Source: an uncultured Eubacteriales bacterium
Lineage (GTDB): Bacteria; Bacillota; Clostridia; Lachnospirales; Anaerotignaceae
NCBI GenBank assembly: GCA_900548595.1
Contig: URLB01000087.1
Span: 1-8,851, forward strand
Reading direction: 5' to 3'
DNA length: 8,851 nucleotides
Below are positions 1 through 7,015 of this stretch, in pieces (the stretch's first letter is position 1; every line of letters begins with the position of its first letter). A program made the position numbers and the translations under genes. Under the pieces are notes generated by a model. It was given only the letters and a program-made list of their open reading frames with translations. It had not been told where the DNA came from and did no database searches.

Positions 1-1242
1 TCCGGCGATCAACGGATCAAAGAATTTCTCCGTTACATAATCGGTTGCACAGGCATTTTCAAAAGCAATAACAAATTTGTACTGTTTATATAAATTGATT
101 TTGGACTCCCTTCCGTTATCCTGATCCATTTTCTTATTATTGAATAGTTTTCCATAGGAATCTATAGGTATTTCCCGCATAAGTTCTTTCAGGTATTCCT
201 GTCTCGAACTTTGGTTGATCGGGCTGGATATAAGCATACAGATATTGTTGGCTCTCTCCTTTGTGTCGACTGGTTGTTTCATCAAAGGAATAAAATTGTC
301 ATGCAAATACGATTGTATGACGTCTGCCGTTTGATGATAAGAAATCCGGTAGTCAAAAAGCTCCGTGAATTCCGGATCTTTGAAGAACGGGTAGTTTTCT
401 TCGCATTCCAATGTCCAGGCAACCCATATTTGTCCTTCAGGTTTTTCCAGGTCGTTTTCTAATTCATTGATTAATGTCGGTAAGTGGAAAATAACTGTTT
501 GTGCCTGAGAATAATACTGCCTGTCAGTCGTGAATCTATAGTCTTCCGGTATCTGCTCAACGGGAATGTTTAGAGGAGTATCCCACATCGTATTATATAT
601 CAATATAATATGTTTGTTTTTTATTATTTCAGGAGATAATTTCTCCGCCCAGTAAGATATCTTCCATTTTAAATAACTCTTCAAATTATTCTGGGCATTT
701 TTGTAATAGCGGTAAATCCTCTTTTTTGAGAGTGGTGAGAGATGGTGATATATTTTAAAAATGGTATACAATGCATGTGACGGTAAAGTGAAATTACCAT
801 TTTTGATTTTGGCCAGTGATAAGAAAGTTAAATTATATAACATATAAGCTTTTGCGTATAGTTCGCTTTTCATTTCCCGGTCCGGGCCATTGAAACGGTA
901 TCCCGATGCAAAACGAATCAAACGATTAGCTATATAGATCAGGTCTCGTACGCGTTTGGACGTGACCAATGTCCTCATGATAGAACCTTCCCGTTGCCGG
1001 TATCCGTAAAAATCAATGTTGGTGATGTAAATGCTTTTTGCAAGGCAAAGAGCTTGGGGAGTCCAGAGTTCGTCTTCGTGGACAACATTCTCGAAATACA
1101 ATGTTTGCTTGTTTAGCCAGTCCTTTTTGTATAGGTAATTAGAAACCATCGGAGGAAAAGCCCCGTGTTTCATTAATTCTGAAAAACACTCTTTTCCTGT
1201 CAGGCAGGTATGGCATAAATGGGATGGGATTGGATTAAATAA
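1..1242 (-). CDS. GT2-GT10 fusion glycosyltransferase (fucosyltransferase), partial at both ends
   Basis: The minus strand is open without a stop from base 1 to 1293, giving about 413 residues up to the seam near 1242. The N-terminal part (about 1240 to 860) resembles the C-terminal half of a family-2 glycosyltransferase: LTGKECF, PMVSNYLYKKDWL, the acidic HEDELWTP motif (1080-1057) and YGYRQREGSIM. A basic, Lys/Tyr-rich linker follows. From about 625 down to 1 the protein reads as a GT10 fucosyltransferase: W(V)AWTLECEENYP, SYHQTADV, IPIDSYGK, then the diagnostic FVIAFENACATDYVTEKFF and DPLIAG at the window edge. Established knowledge: GT10 enzymes transfer fucose from GDP-fucose to GlcNAc/Glc in Lewis-type glycans; GT2 enzymes add other sugars. 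By inference this is a bifunctional cytoplasmic enzyme of surface-glycan synthesis. The start is lost at the seam and the C-terminus lies outside the window. Family assignment is firm; acceptor specificity is unknown. Confidence 0.85.
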
Positions 1243-1881
1243 GGCCCCGGTTTGTCCGTCAGGATAATAACAAACGGAATTTCCGCACACGGTTCAGCTC
1301 CCGAGAAGGGAAAAAATGCGGTTTATGAGATGGCTGAAATTATAAACAGAGTCGAGAAATTGAATGAAAGACTTTCTTCGAATGGGAAAAATCACGGAAC
1401 GATTGTGTTGTCGGATATAAGATGCGAGAGCGCTTCTCTTAATGCCGTACCGAGCCAATGCAGTATATATCTTGACCGTCGGCTTGTTCTGGGAGAAACT
1501 TTGGATATGGTGAAAAAGGAAATGGATGAGCTGATTGAAGGAAAGGACGCAAGATGGGAAGTCGGCACATTGTACCATACGTCATGGAACGGAGGAGAAC
1601 TTGTATATGAACCTATGCATGACCCATGGAAAATAGATGAAGACGCGCCGCTTACAAAAGCTCTTAATGAAGCATATAAATCTGTTTACGGAAATTATCT
1701 CGATAAATATGATTTTTGGGATTTTGGGACAAATGCCATTACTCCCGTAGCCATGGGAGTTCCGACAATAGGCTTCGGTCCCGGAGAATATAAATTGGCT
1801 CATATGAGAGATGAACATTGCAATGTGGAAAAAATAAAGGAATCAATGAGAATATATGCTGAACTTATAAATAATTTATAA
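1243..1881 (+). pseudogene. M20 metallopeptidase, YgeY-like, C-terminal fragment
   Basis: The frame opens just after a stop at 1240-1242. The first possible start codon is TTG at 1252, which has no RBS and sits inside a conserved block, so it is not a real start. The sequence begins at the M20 dimerisation (lid) domain, GISAHGSAPEKGKNAVYEM. It continues through an LDRRLVLGET segment and the end of the catalytic domain, with GVPTIGFGPGEYKLAHM; the His there matches the last metal ligand of M20 enzymes. About half of a normal ~400-residue protein is missing, including the HxD motif, the catalytic Glu and most zinc ligands. The overall pattern, with an aromatic-rich middle and FGPG near the end, is closest to the YgeY/selenium-metabolism-linked hydrolases, though ArgE/DapE-like deacylases are related alternatives. 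As shown, the product could not be catalytic. The loss coincides with the seam to the glycosyltransferase, so it may be a truncated copy of a gene that is whole in the real genome. Confidence 0.8.
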
Positions 1882-1988
1882 TCTGTAAAAAATAGTATAA
1901 ATTGCTGTGAGTTGTATAAAATCAACATGATAATGGTATTATATTATAGCTGTTTTAAGAAATTTTGCAAAATAAGTTTGGAATACTG

Positions 1989-2017
1989 TTGACAAAAAAT
2001 ACATTTGTCATTATACT
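1989..2017 (+). promoter_or_regulatory. Promoter of the riboflavin operon
   Basis: A perfect -35 box TTGACA (1989-1994) is followed after exactly 17 bases by TATACT (2012-2017), a near-consensus sigma-A -10 box. Transcription would begin near 2024, just ahead of the FMN aptamer (2036). The stretch 1882-1988 between the peptidase fragment and this promoter is AT-rich; I see no gene or clear terminator in it. Confidence 0.85.
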
Positions 2018-2035
2018 TAGTGTCAATTGAATATC

Positions 2036-2144
2036 TATCTTCAGGGCAGGGTGCAATTCCCTACCGGCGGTAAAGCCCGCGAGCCGAAAGGCATGATTCG
2101 GTGTAACTCCGAAGCCGACAGTATAGTCTGGATGAAAGAAGATA
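2036..2144 (+). promoter_or_regulatory. FMN riboswitch (RFN element) aptamer
   Basis: The sequence carries the hallmark conserved blocks of the RFN element: AGGGCAGGGTGCAATTCCC, CCGGCGGTAAAGCCCGCGAG, a GCCGACAGTATAGTCTGGATG core and a closing GAAAGAAGATA. Helix P1 can be drawn between TATCTT (2036-2041) and AAGATA (2139-2144). The element binds flavin mononucleotide and in Firmicutes usually promotes premature termination of riboflavin genes when FMN is abundant. Its position between a promoter and ribD, followed by two intrinsic terminators, fits transcriptional control. Confidence 0.97.
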
Positions 2145-2160
2145 AAAAGTACGTCTATGG

Positions 2161-2231
2161 CTTTTTGTATGCTCTGGAATGATTTTGTCATTTCAGAGCA
2201 TTTTTTGATTATCGGCGTCTCTTTTTGTATG
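2161..2231 (+). repeat. Two 11-base direct repeats heading each terminator hairpin
   Basis: Ctttttgtatg occurs at 2161-2171 and 2221-2231, exactly 60 bases apart. In each case it leads into a similar 5' hairpin arm (ctctggaa versus tcttggat). This suggests that the terminator module was duplicated. The CTTTTT part can pair with AAAAAG at 2144-2149 directly after aptamer helix P1, a possible antiterminator contact; that pairing is inference. Confidence 0.6.
2170..2206 (+). terminator. First intrinsic terminator of the FMN riboswitch platform
   Basis: A 13-bp stem (2170-2182 with 2188-2200, one G-U pair) with a TTTTG loop is followed by six T residues (2201-2206). This is a strong rho-independent terminator 25 bases after the aptamer, as expected for an off-switch. 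Confidence 0.9.
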
Positions 2232-2265
2232 TCTTGGATAGAATATATTCAAGACATTTTTTTTT
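2230..2265 (+). terminator. Second intrinsic terminator, abutting the ribD RBS
   Basis: A 10-bp stem (2230-2239 with 2247-2256, one G-U pair), a 7-base loop and nine T residues (2257-2265) form a second rho-independent terminator. The T-tract runs straight into the ribD Shine-Dalgarno GGAGG at 2266-2270. The hairpin is preceded by the same 11-mer (ctttttgtatg, 2221-2231) that precedes the first terminator (2161-2171). Confidence 0.8.
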
Positions 2266-2277
2266 GGAGGTGTTTAG

Positions 2278-3381
2278 GTGAATGATTTGGAATACATGAA
2301 GATTGCCATAGAATTGGCTGAAAAAGGAGGAGGATATGTAAATCCGAATCCGATGGTCGGAGCGGTAATAGTAAAAAACAATAAAATAATAGGTACAGGT
2401 TACCATGAGCATTACGGAGGTCTTCATGCGGAGCGTAATGCCATAAATAATTGTACAGAGTCTCCGAAAGGGGCAACATTGTATGTAACGCTGGAACCGT
2501 GTTGCCATTTCGGTAAAACTTCACCGTGTACGGAGGCAATTATCAAAAGCGGCATAAAAAATGTTGTGATAGGAACTTTGGATATTAATCCTAAGATGTC
2601 GGGAAAAAGTATTTTTCTGCTTGAAAAGAACGGCATAAATGTAAAAACAGGCGTTTTGGAAGACGAATGTAAACGGCTGACAAAAATATTCAGAAAGTAT
2701 ATTTCTACAGGAGAACCGTTTGTTTTGATGAAATACGCTATGACTATTGATGGGAAAATATCTACATACGCAGGTAATTCAAAATGGATAAGCAGCGAAG
2801 AATCAAGAAGGCGTGTACATGAAACAAGACATTTATTTTCTTCGATTATGGTTGGAGTTAACACAATAATAAAAGATAATCCGTCTTTGACTTGCAGAAT
2901 TGAAAACGGAAAAAATCCTATCCGTATTATTTGCGATACAAATCTGAGAACGCCTATCGAGTCTGAAGTTGTACAAACGGCAAGTTGTGTTCCGACATAT
3001 ATTGCCACATCATGTAATGATGAGGTTCATAAACGGGAATATGAAAGATACGGATGTAAATTTATATATACGGAGAAAAAAGACAATCATATAGAGCTGA
3101 AAAAACTAATGAAAAGCTTAGGAAAACTAGAAATAGACAGCGTTCTGCTGGAAGGAGGAGCGGAATTGAACTGGAGCGCTTTAAACAGCGGAATAGTTGA
3201 TGAAGTACAGGTGTACACAGCGCCTAAGATATTCGGCGGAAAAGCAAAAAGCCCTGTTGAGGGAAAAGGAATAGAATTTCCCGATGAAGCGGTTTCGTTG
3301 AAACCTTACTCGATTTCTCAAGTAGGCGGTGATATTTTGATAGAAAGCGAAGTGATTTATCGATGTTCACGGGAATTATAG
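2278..3381 (+). CDS. ribD: Bifunctional riboflavin deaminase/reductase RibD
   Basis: RibD carries out steps two and three of riboflavin synthesis. It deaminates 2,5-diamino-6-ribosylamino-4(3H)-pyrimidinone 5'-phosphate and then reduces the ribosyl side chain with NADPH. The N-terminal deaminase domain (about 1-145) has the zinc site intact: HAE at residues 50-52, PCCHFGKTSPC with Cys75 and Cys84. The reductase domain starts near residue 147 with FVLMKYAMTIDGKIS and includes GVNTIIKDNPSLT and LLEGGAELN. At 367 residues it has the normal length. The start is GTG at 2278, with GGAGG seven bases upstream (2266-2270). It is first in the riboswitch-controlled operon and its 3' end overlaps ribE by 19 bases. 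Confidence 0.97.
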   Translation: MNDLEYMKIAIELAEKGGGYVNPNPMVGAVIVKNNKIIGTGYHEHYGGLHAERNAINNCTESPKGATLYVTLEPCCHFGKTSPCTEAIIKSGIKNVVIGTLDINPKMSGKSIFLLEKNGINVKTGVLEDECKRLTKIFRKYISTGEPFVLMKYAMTIDGKISTYAGNSKWISSEESRRRVHETRHLFSSIMVGVNTIIKDNPSLTCRIENGKNPIRIICDTNLRTPIESEVVQTASCVPTYIATSCNDEVHKREYERYGCKFIYTEKKDNHIELKKLMKSLGKLEIDSVLLEGGAELNWSALNSGIVDEVQVYTAPKIFGGKAKSPVEGKGIEFPDEAVSLKPYSISQVGGDILIESEVIYRCSREL

Positions 3382-3992
3382 AGGAAATCGGAGTAATAGA
3401 AAATATACGCAGGGGAGATAAATATTGTAATTTAACGGTAAAAGCAAAAAAAGTATTGGATGATGTACATATAGGGGACAGCATTGCCGTAAACGGAATT
3501 TGTCTTACGGTTACATACTTTAATACAGATATATTTACAGCAGATATAATGAATGAAACATGGAACAGAACGGCGTTAAAAAAATTGGACAGAGGCAGCA
3601 AAGTAAATCTTGAAAGAGCAATGTCTGCCGATGGAAGATTCGGCGGTCATATCGTATCGGGACATATAGACGGAACAGGCACAATAAAAACCGTACGAAG
3701 GGACAATAATGCCGTATGGTTTCAAATAGAACCATCTAAGGAAATACTGGAGTACGTAGTAGAAAAAGGGTCTATAGCTGTCGACGGAATAAGTTTAACT
3801 GTTGCAAAGGTTACTGCAAGAGATTTTTATATATCTGTAATACCGCATACATTAGAACAAACAATATTGAGAAATAAAAAAGTAAATGACATTGTAAATC
3901 TTGAAAATGACATTATCGGAAAATATATTAAAAAATTTGTTGAGAATGATTCGGGTATATCAAAGGAATTTTTGTTAAATAACGGATTTTAG
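3363..3992 (+). CDS. ribE: Riboflavin synthase alpha chain RibE
   Basis: Riboflavin synthase performs the last step, dismutation of two 6,7-dimethyl-8-ribityllumazine molecules into riboflavin and a pyrimidinedione. The protein shows the tandem lumazine-binding fold: MFTGIIEEIG at the N-terminus, NGICLTV (44-50) in the first barrel, GGHIVSGHIDGTG (94-106) opening the second barrel and DGISLTV (141-147) as the matching repeat. Its 209 residues are typical. The ATG at 3363 lies inside the ribD 3' end (19-base overlap). No strong Shine-Dalgarno precedes it, only a purine-rich GAAAGCGAAG, so translation is probably coupled to ribD. The name ribE follows B. subtilis ribDEAH usage; the E. coli counterpart is called ribE or ribC in different schemes. 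Confidence 0.97.
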   Translation: MFTGIIEEIGVIENIRRGDKYCNLTVKAKKVLDDVHIGDSIAVNGICLTVTYFNTDIFTADIMNETWNRTALKKLDRGSKVNLERAMSADGRFGGHIVSGHIDGTGTIKTVRRDNNAVWFQIEPSKEILEYVVEKGSIAVDGISLTVAKVTARDFYISVIPHTLEQTILRNKKVNDIVNLENDIIGKYIKKFVENDSGISKEFLLNNGF

Positions 3993-4002
3993 AAGGGAAT
4001 GA

Positions 4003-5217
4003 ATGAAAATGAATTATAAAGCTGTAAGAAATGTATTGGATACATTGAAAAAAGGGAAAATAGCGCTTGTTATGGACGATAAGGAAAGGGAAAACGAAGG
4101 GGATTTGATTTGTTCCGCAGAGGCGGCAACGACAGAAAATGTTAATTTTATGGCCAGCTATGCAAAGGGGCTTATATGTATGCCAATGAGCGCGGAAATA
4201 GCGGAAAAACTTATGCTTGCGCCAATGGTAGAGCATAATACAGATAATCATGAGACGGCGTTTACGGTATCAATAGACCATAAAAATACAACAACGGGAA
4301 TATCTGCCGAGGAAAGAGGTTTTACGGCGCGAATGTGTGTTGATGAAAATGCGGAACCGTTGGATTTCAGACGACCCGGACACATGTTTCCTCTGATTGC
4401 CAAAGCAGGCGGAGTGTTGGAGCGAAACGGACATACAGAGGCAACGGTGGATTTAATGAAGCTGGCAGGGCTGAAAGAATGCGGACTTTGCTGTGAAATA
4501 ATGAGTGAAGACGGAAAGATGATGAGAACCGATGAACTTATAAGTTTTGCGGAAAAATACAATATTCCATATATTACAGTAAAGGATTTGCAGGAGTACA
4601 GAAAGGTATTTGACAATCTTGTACAATGCGTATCAATAACAAATATGCCTACAAAATATGGAGAATTTAAAGCTCATTGCTATATAAATAAATTAAACGG
4701 CGAGCACCATATTGCTCTTGTAATGGGAAATATATCCGACGGAGAAAGCGTTTTATGCCGTGTCCATTCCGAATGTCTTACCGGAGATGTTTTCGGATCG
4801 CTCAGATGCGACTGCGGACAGCAGTTGGATAAAGCAATGAGAATGATAGCGGAAAAAGGAAGAGGCGTTTTATTGTATATGCGTCAAGAAGGAAGAGGAA
4901 TAGGACTTGTTAATAAATTAAAAGCATATCATTTGCAGGACAACGGTATGGACACATTGGAAGCAAATATTGCACTCGGATTTAAAGGTGATTTAAGAGA
5001 GTACTATATAGGCGCTCAGATACTTAGGGATTTGGAAATTAGATCACTTGAACTTCTTACAAATAATCCGGATAAAATATATCAGCTGGAAGATTACGGT
5101 ATGGAAATAATCAGGAGAATACCGATAGAAATAAAGGCTAATAAATATGATCATTTTTATTTAAAGACAAAACAAGAAAGAATGGGTCATTTACTCAATA
5201 TCGAGGAGGAAAGATAA
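4003..5217 (+). CDS. ribBA: Bifunctional DHBP synthase / GTP cyclohydrolase II RibBA
   Basis: This fusion supplies both precursors of riboflavin. The N-terminal half (about 1-205) is 3,4-dihydroxy-2-butanone 4-phosphate synthase, acting on ribulose 5-phosphate: [11 protein letters not shown] (25-35), RPGHMFP (124-130), HTEATVDL (144-151) and CEIMSEDG around 164-171. The C-terminal half is GTP cyclohydrolase II, with zinc ligands Cys258, Cys269 and Cys271 in [17 protein letters not shown] and the substrate loop [10 protein letters not shown] (293-302). At 404 residues it has the usual length and both active sites look complete. AGAAGGG (3991-3997) is the RBS. Two in-frame ATGs exist, at 4003 and 4009; the second has the better spacing, so the protein may be two residues shorter. 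It lies 10 bases after ribE and one base before ribH. Confidence 0.97.
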   Translation: MKMNYKAVRNVLDTLKKGKIALVMDDKERENEGDLICSAEAATTENVNFMASYAKGLICMPMSAEIAEKLMLAPMVEHNTDNHETAFTVSIDHKNTTTGISAEERGFTARMCVDENAEPLDFRRPGHMFPLIAKAGGVLERNGHTEATVDLMKLAGLKECGLCCEIMSEDGKMMRTDELISFAEKYNIPYITVKDLQEYRKVFDNLVQCVSITNMPTKYGEFKAHCYINKLNGEHHIALVMGNISDGESVLCRVHSECLTGDVFGSLRCDCGQQLDKAMRMIAEKGRGVLLYMRQEGRGIGLVNKLKAYHLQDNGMDTLEANIALGFKGDLREYYIGAQILRDLEIRSLELLTNNPDKIYQLEDYGMEIIRRIPIEIKANKYDHFYLKTKQERMGHLLNIEEER

Positions 5218-5218
5218 A

Positions 5219-5683
5219 ATGAAAATATATGAAGGAAAACTTGTATCCGATAATATAAGAATAGGAATTGTTGTAGCAAGATTTAACGAATTTATCACGT
5301 CTAAACTTCTTTCGGGAGCAGTAGATACGCTTAAAAGAGAAAACGTCAAAGAGGAAGATATAGAAGTAGCATGGGTTCCCGGAGCTTTTGAAATTCCTCT
5401 TATAGCTTCAAAAATGTCTGATAGCGGAAAATATGATGCCGTTATATGTCTCGGGGCAGTTATACGAGGAAGCAAAAGCCACTATGATTATGTTTGCAGC
5501 GAAGTATCAAAAGGTATAGCGCAAGTCGGTCTTAACAGCGGTATTCCGGTTATGTTCGGAGTTCTTACAACGGATACGATAGAACAGGCTATTGAAAGAG
5601 CCGGAACTAAAGCCGGAAACAAAGGTTCCGACTGTGCCCACGGGGCAATAGAAATGGTTAATTTAATACGTTCGATGAAATAA
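5219..5683 (+). CDS. ribH: 6,7-dimethyl-8-ribityllumazine synthase RibH
   Basis: Lumazine synthase condenses 5-amino-6-ribitylaminouracil with 3,4-dihydroxy-2-butanone 4-phosphate, usually in a pentameric or 60-mer icosahedral shell. The 154-residue protein has ARFNEFI at the pyrimidine site, VPGAFEIP (about residues 58-65), the catalytic His in the [10 protein letters not shown] loop, EVSKGIAQV, and [11 protein letters not shown] with the phosphate-binding Arg. The family loop is usually GATxH; here it reads GSKSH, so the Thr that contacts phosphate is replaced by Lys. A strong RBS (GAGGAGGAAAG, 5203-5213) lies inside the ribBA 3' end, and the start ATG is one base past the ribBA stop. Last gene of the operon; I see no convincing terminator in the 138 bases that follow. 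Confidence 0.95.
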   Translation: MKIYEGKLVSDNIRIGIVVARFNEFITSKLLSGAVDTLKRENVKEEDIEVAWVPGAFEIPLIASKMSDSGKYDAVICLGAVIRGSKSHYDYVCSEVSKGIAQVGLNSGIPVMFGVLTTDTIEQAIERAGTKAGNKGSDCAHGAIEMVNLIRSMK

Positions 5684-5758
5684 AAGAGATAGATGTTTTT
5701 GTTTAATATGAAGAATTTTGTATTCGGATACTGATTTTAACAATATAGTCGTTTTGGC

Positions 5759-5787
5759 TTGAACTAAAAGAAAAAAAATGATAGAAT
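5759..5787 (+). promoter_or_regulatory. Promoter of yebC
   Basis: TTGAAC (5759-5764) and TAGAAT (5782-5787) are spaced by 17 bases, matching a sigma-A promoter with one mismatch in each box at most. It lies 34 bases upstream of the yebC start and suggests that yebC is transcribed separately from the riboflavin genes. The spacer 5684-5758 is AT-rich with no visible gene. Confidence 0.65.
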
Positions 5788-5821
5788 AATGCAATAACTT
5801 TATTTTTAGGGGGTAACTTTA

Positions 5822-6550
5822 ATGTCCGGACATTCAAAGTTTGCGAATATTAAGCATAAAAAAGAAAAAAATGACGCGGCAAAAGGAAAAATCTTTACTA
5901 TGATTGGTCGTGAAATAGCTGTAGCTGTTAAGGCAGGAGGGCCTGACCCTAACAATAACGGAAAATTAAGAGAAGTTATAGCAAAAGCAAAGGCTAATAA
6001 CATGCCTAACGATACTATCGACAGAAGTATTAAAAAAGCTGCAGGAGCAGGCGACGGAGTAACATATGAAGCCATTACATACGAAGGATACGGTCCTAAC
6101 GGAGTTGCCGTAATCGTAGAAGTACTTACGGATAACAGAAACAGAGCTGCGGCAAATGTAAGAAATGCCTTTACAAAAGGCGGCGGAAATATGGGAACAA
6201 GCGGTTGTGTATCATTCATGTTTGACGAAAAGGGTCTTATTGTTATTGATAAAGAAGAAGTTGAGATGGATGAGGACGAGCTTATGATGCTTGTTGTCGA
6301 GGCAGGCGCCGAAGATTTCGGAGTTGAAGAGGATAGCTATGAAATAACTACAGCTCCTGATGACTTTGAGACAGTAAGAACTGCCGTTGAAGAAGCAGGC
6401 ATACCTATGGTAAGCGCTGAAATAACAATGATTCCTCAGACATATACGGTTCTTAATAATGAAGACGATATTAAAAAAATGAATAAACTTCTTGACTTAC
6501 TTGATGACGATGACGATGTAAAGAACGTTTATAATAACTGGGATGAGTGA
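5822..6550 (+). CDS. yebC: YebC/PmpR family protein
   Basis: The 242-residue protein begins [19 protein letters not shown], the family signature (many members have Trp where Phe is here). It continues with [52 protein letters not shown] and [14 protein letters not shown], the standard order of the three-domain YebC fold. The C-terminus is very acidic ([11 protein letters not shown]) and ends VYNNWDE as in complete members. Such proteins were long annotated as transcriptional regulators; more recent work assigns some YebC homologues to relief of ribosome stalling at proline-rich sequences, so a translation role is equally possible here. GGGGG (5809-5813) serves as RBS before the ATG at 5822. 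The TGA stop (6548-6550) is the last base of recognisable host DNA before ICE-type sequence. Confidence 0.95.
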   Translation: MSGHSKFANIKHKKEKNDAAKGKIFTMIGREIAVAVKAGGPDPNNNGKLREVIAKAKANNMPNDTIDRSIKKAAGAGDGVTYEAITYEGYGPNGVAVIVEVLTDNRNRAAANVRNAFTKGGGNMGTSGCVSFMFDEKGLIVIDKEEVEMDEDELMMLVVEAGAEDFGVEEDSYEITTAPDDFETVRTAVEEAGIPMVSAEITMIPQTYTVLNNEDDIKKMNKLLDLLDDDDDVKNVYNNWDE

Positions 6551-6555
6551 TCAAA

Positions 6556-6656
6556 ATAGATGACATAGCCGCAAAGCCAGTAAAATCAAGGCTTCCAGCG
6601 GTTTTTGAGGGCGATTTTCAAAGCCCCAAAAAATCCAATTTTATAGATGACATAGC
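6556..6656. repeat. 14-base direct repeats beside the yebC/ICE boundary
   Basis: Atagatgacatagc occurs at 6556-6569 and again at 6643-6656, 87 bases apart. The first copy lies six bases past the yebC stop codon. A shorter motif, gcgattttcaaa, recurs at 6611-6622 and 6743-6754, with a partial third copy (acgattttc) at 6674-6682. The repeats could be element-end sequence, protein-binding sites or simple duplication; the sequence does not decide. Confidence 0.6.
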
Positions 6657-6683
6657 GTTTTTGGAGTTAAAAAACGATTTTCG

Positions 6684-6718
6684 GGCAGTGAGATGAAAAA
6701 AAATCTCACTGCCTTTTT
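6684..6718 (+). terminator. Strong intrinsic terminator
   Basis: GGCAGTGAGAT (6684-6694) and ATCTCACTGCC (6703-6713) form a perfect 11-bp stem with an A-rich 8-base loop, followed by TTTTT (6714-6718). It would stop transcripts coming out of yebC, or from an upstream ICE operon before rearrangement. The A-run in the loop makes it a weaker terminator on the other strand. Confidence 0.9.
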
Positions 6719-6778
6719 CAGTTTTCAGAACTTAACGAAAAAGCGATTTTCAAAATTACAACCCTTTTTTGAAAAAAA

Positions 6779-6794
6779 TTAAAAAATTTTTTAA
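6779..6794. repeat. 16-base A/T palindrome ahead of the ICE gene remnant
   Basis: TTAAAAAATTTTTTAA is a perfect palindrome ending directly before the Shine-Dalgarno AAGGAGG (6793-6799). It could be an A-tract bend or an upstream promoter element, but no promoter boxes at the right spacing are visible. Confidence 0.5.
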
Positions 6795-6807
6795 GGAGGT
6801 GAGAACC

Positions 6808-7015
6808 ATGAAGGAAGATGTCATAAAAACCAGACAAATCTGGAGGAATTCATTCAGCAAAAAGGAGAACACCTCAGAAAAACGGGAAGCGAGTCAGTGC
6901 TGATCTACAAAGACTCCACAGGAGAGCATGACAGTATTTCCGTCAGAAGAAACCGTTGGTATGACCATAAAAATATGCGAGGCGGTTATCCGTTAAAGTT
7001 TATGCAGGAGTTCCG
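6808..7015 (+). pseudogene. DUF3991/TOPRIM-type ICE primase-like gene, frameshifted N-terminal fragment
   Basis: A textbook RBS (AAGGAGG, 6793-6799) precedes ATG at 6808, but that frame reads only MKEDVIK before losing similarity and stopping at 6901-6903. A shift to the next frame gives NQTNLEEFIQQKGEHLRK, then SVRRNRWYDHKNMRGGYPL and KFMQEF. This is the start of the DUF3991/TOPRIM-containing proteins common in Firmicute ICEs (a CHC2-like, primase-related N-terminus). The two frames would join if the A5 run at 6825-6829 had six A residues, so the lesion is a single-base deletion or a sequencing error. Similarity ends at KFMQEF near 7012, where the sequence turns into a TraG gene in another frame. 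The fragment covers only about 70 residues, so no activity is expected. Confidence 0.65.

Noticed and set aside
211..462. Plus-strand open frame of 83 codons with a possible start
   Set aside because: It lies antisense inside the fucosyltransferase frame, has no RBS and resembles nothing; the minus-strand reading explains the sequence.
1252..1260. TTG at 1252 as a real start of the M20 protein
   Set aside because: No Shine-Dalgarno precedes it, and the residues that follow are an internal conserved segment of the family, so it is a truncation point and not a start.
2170..2265. The two hairpins as a transposon or IS end pair
   Set aside because: Each has stem, loop and T-tract typical of intrinsic terminators directly behind an FMN aptamer; there is no transposase or target duplication.
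2424..3008. Long minus-strand open frame (194 codons) opposite ribD
   Set aside because: It is a shadow of the ribD coding strand; it has no RBS and no recognisable domain, and ribD motifs account for the sequence.
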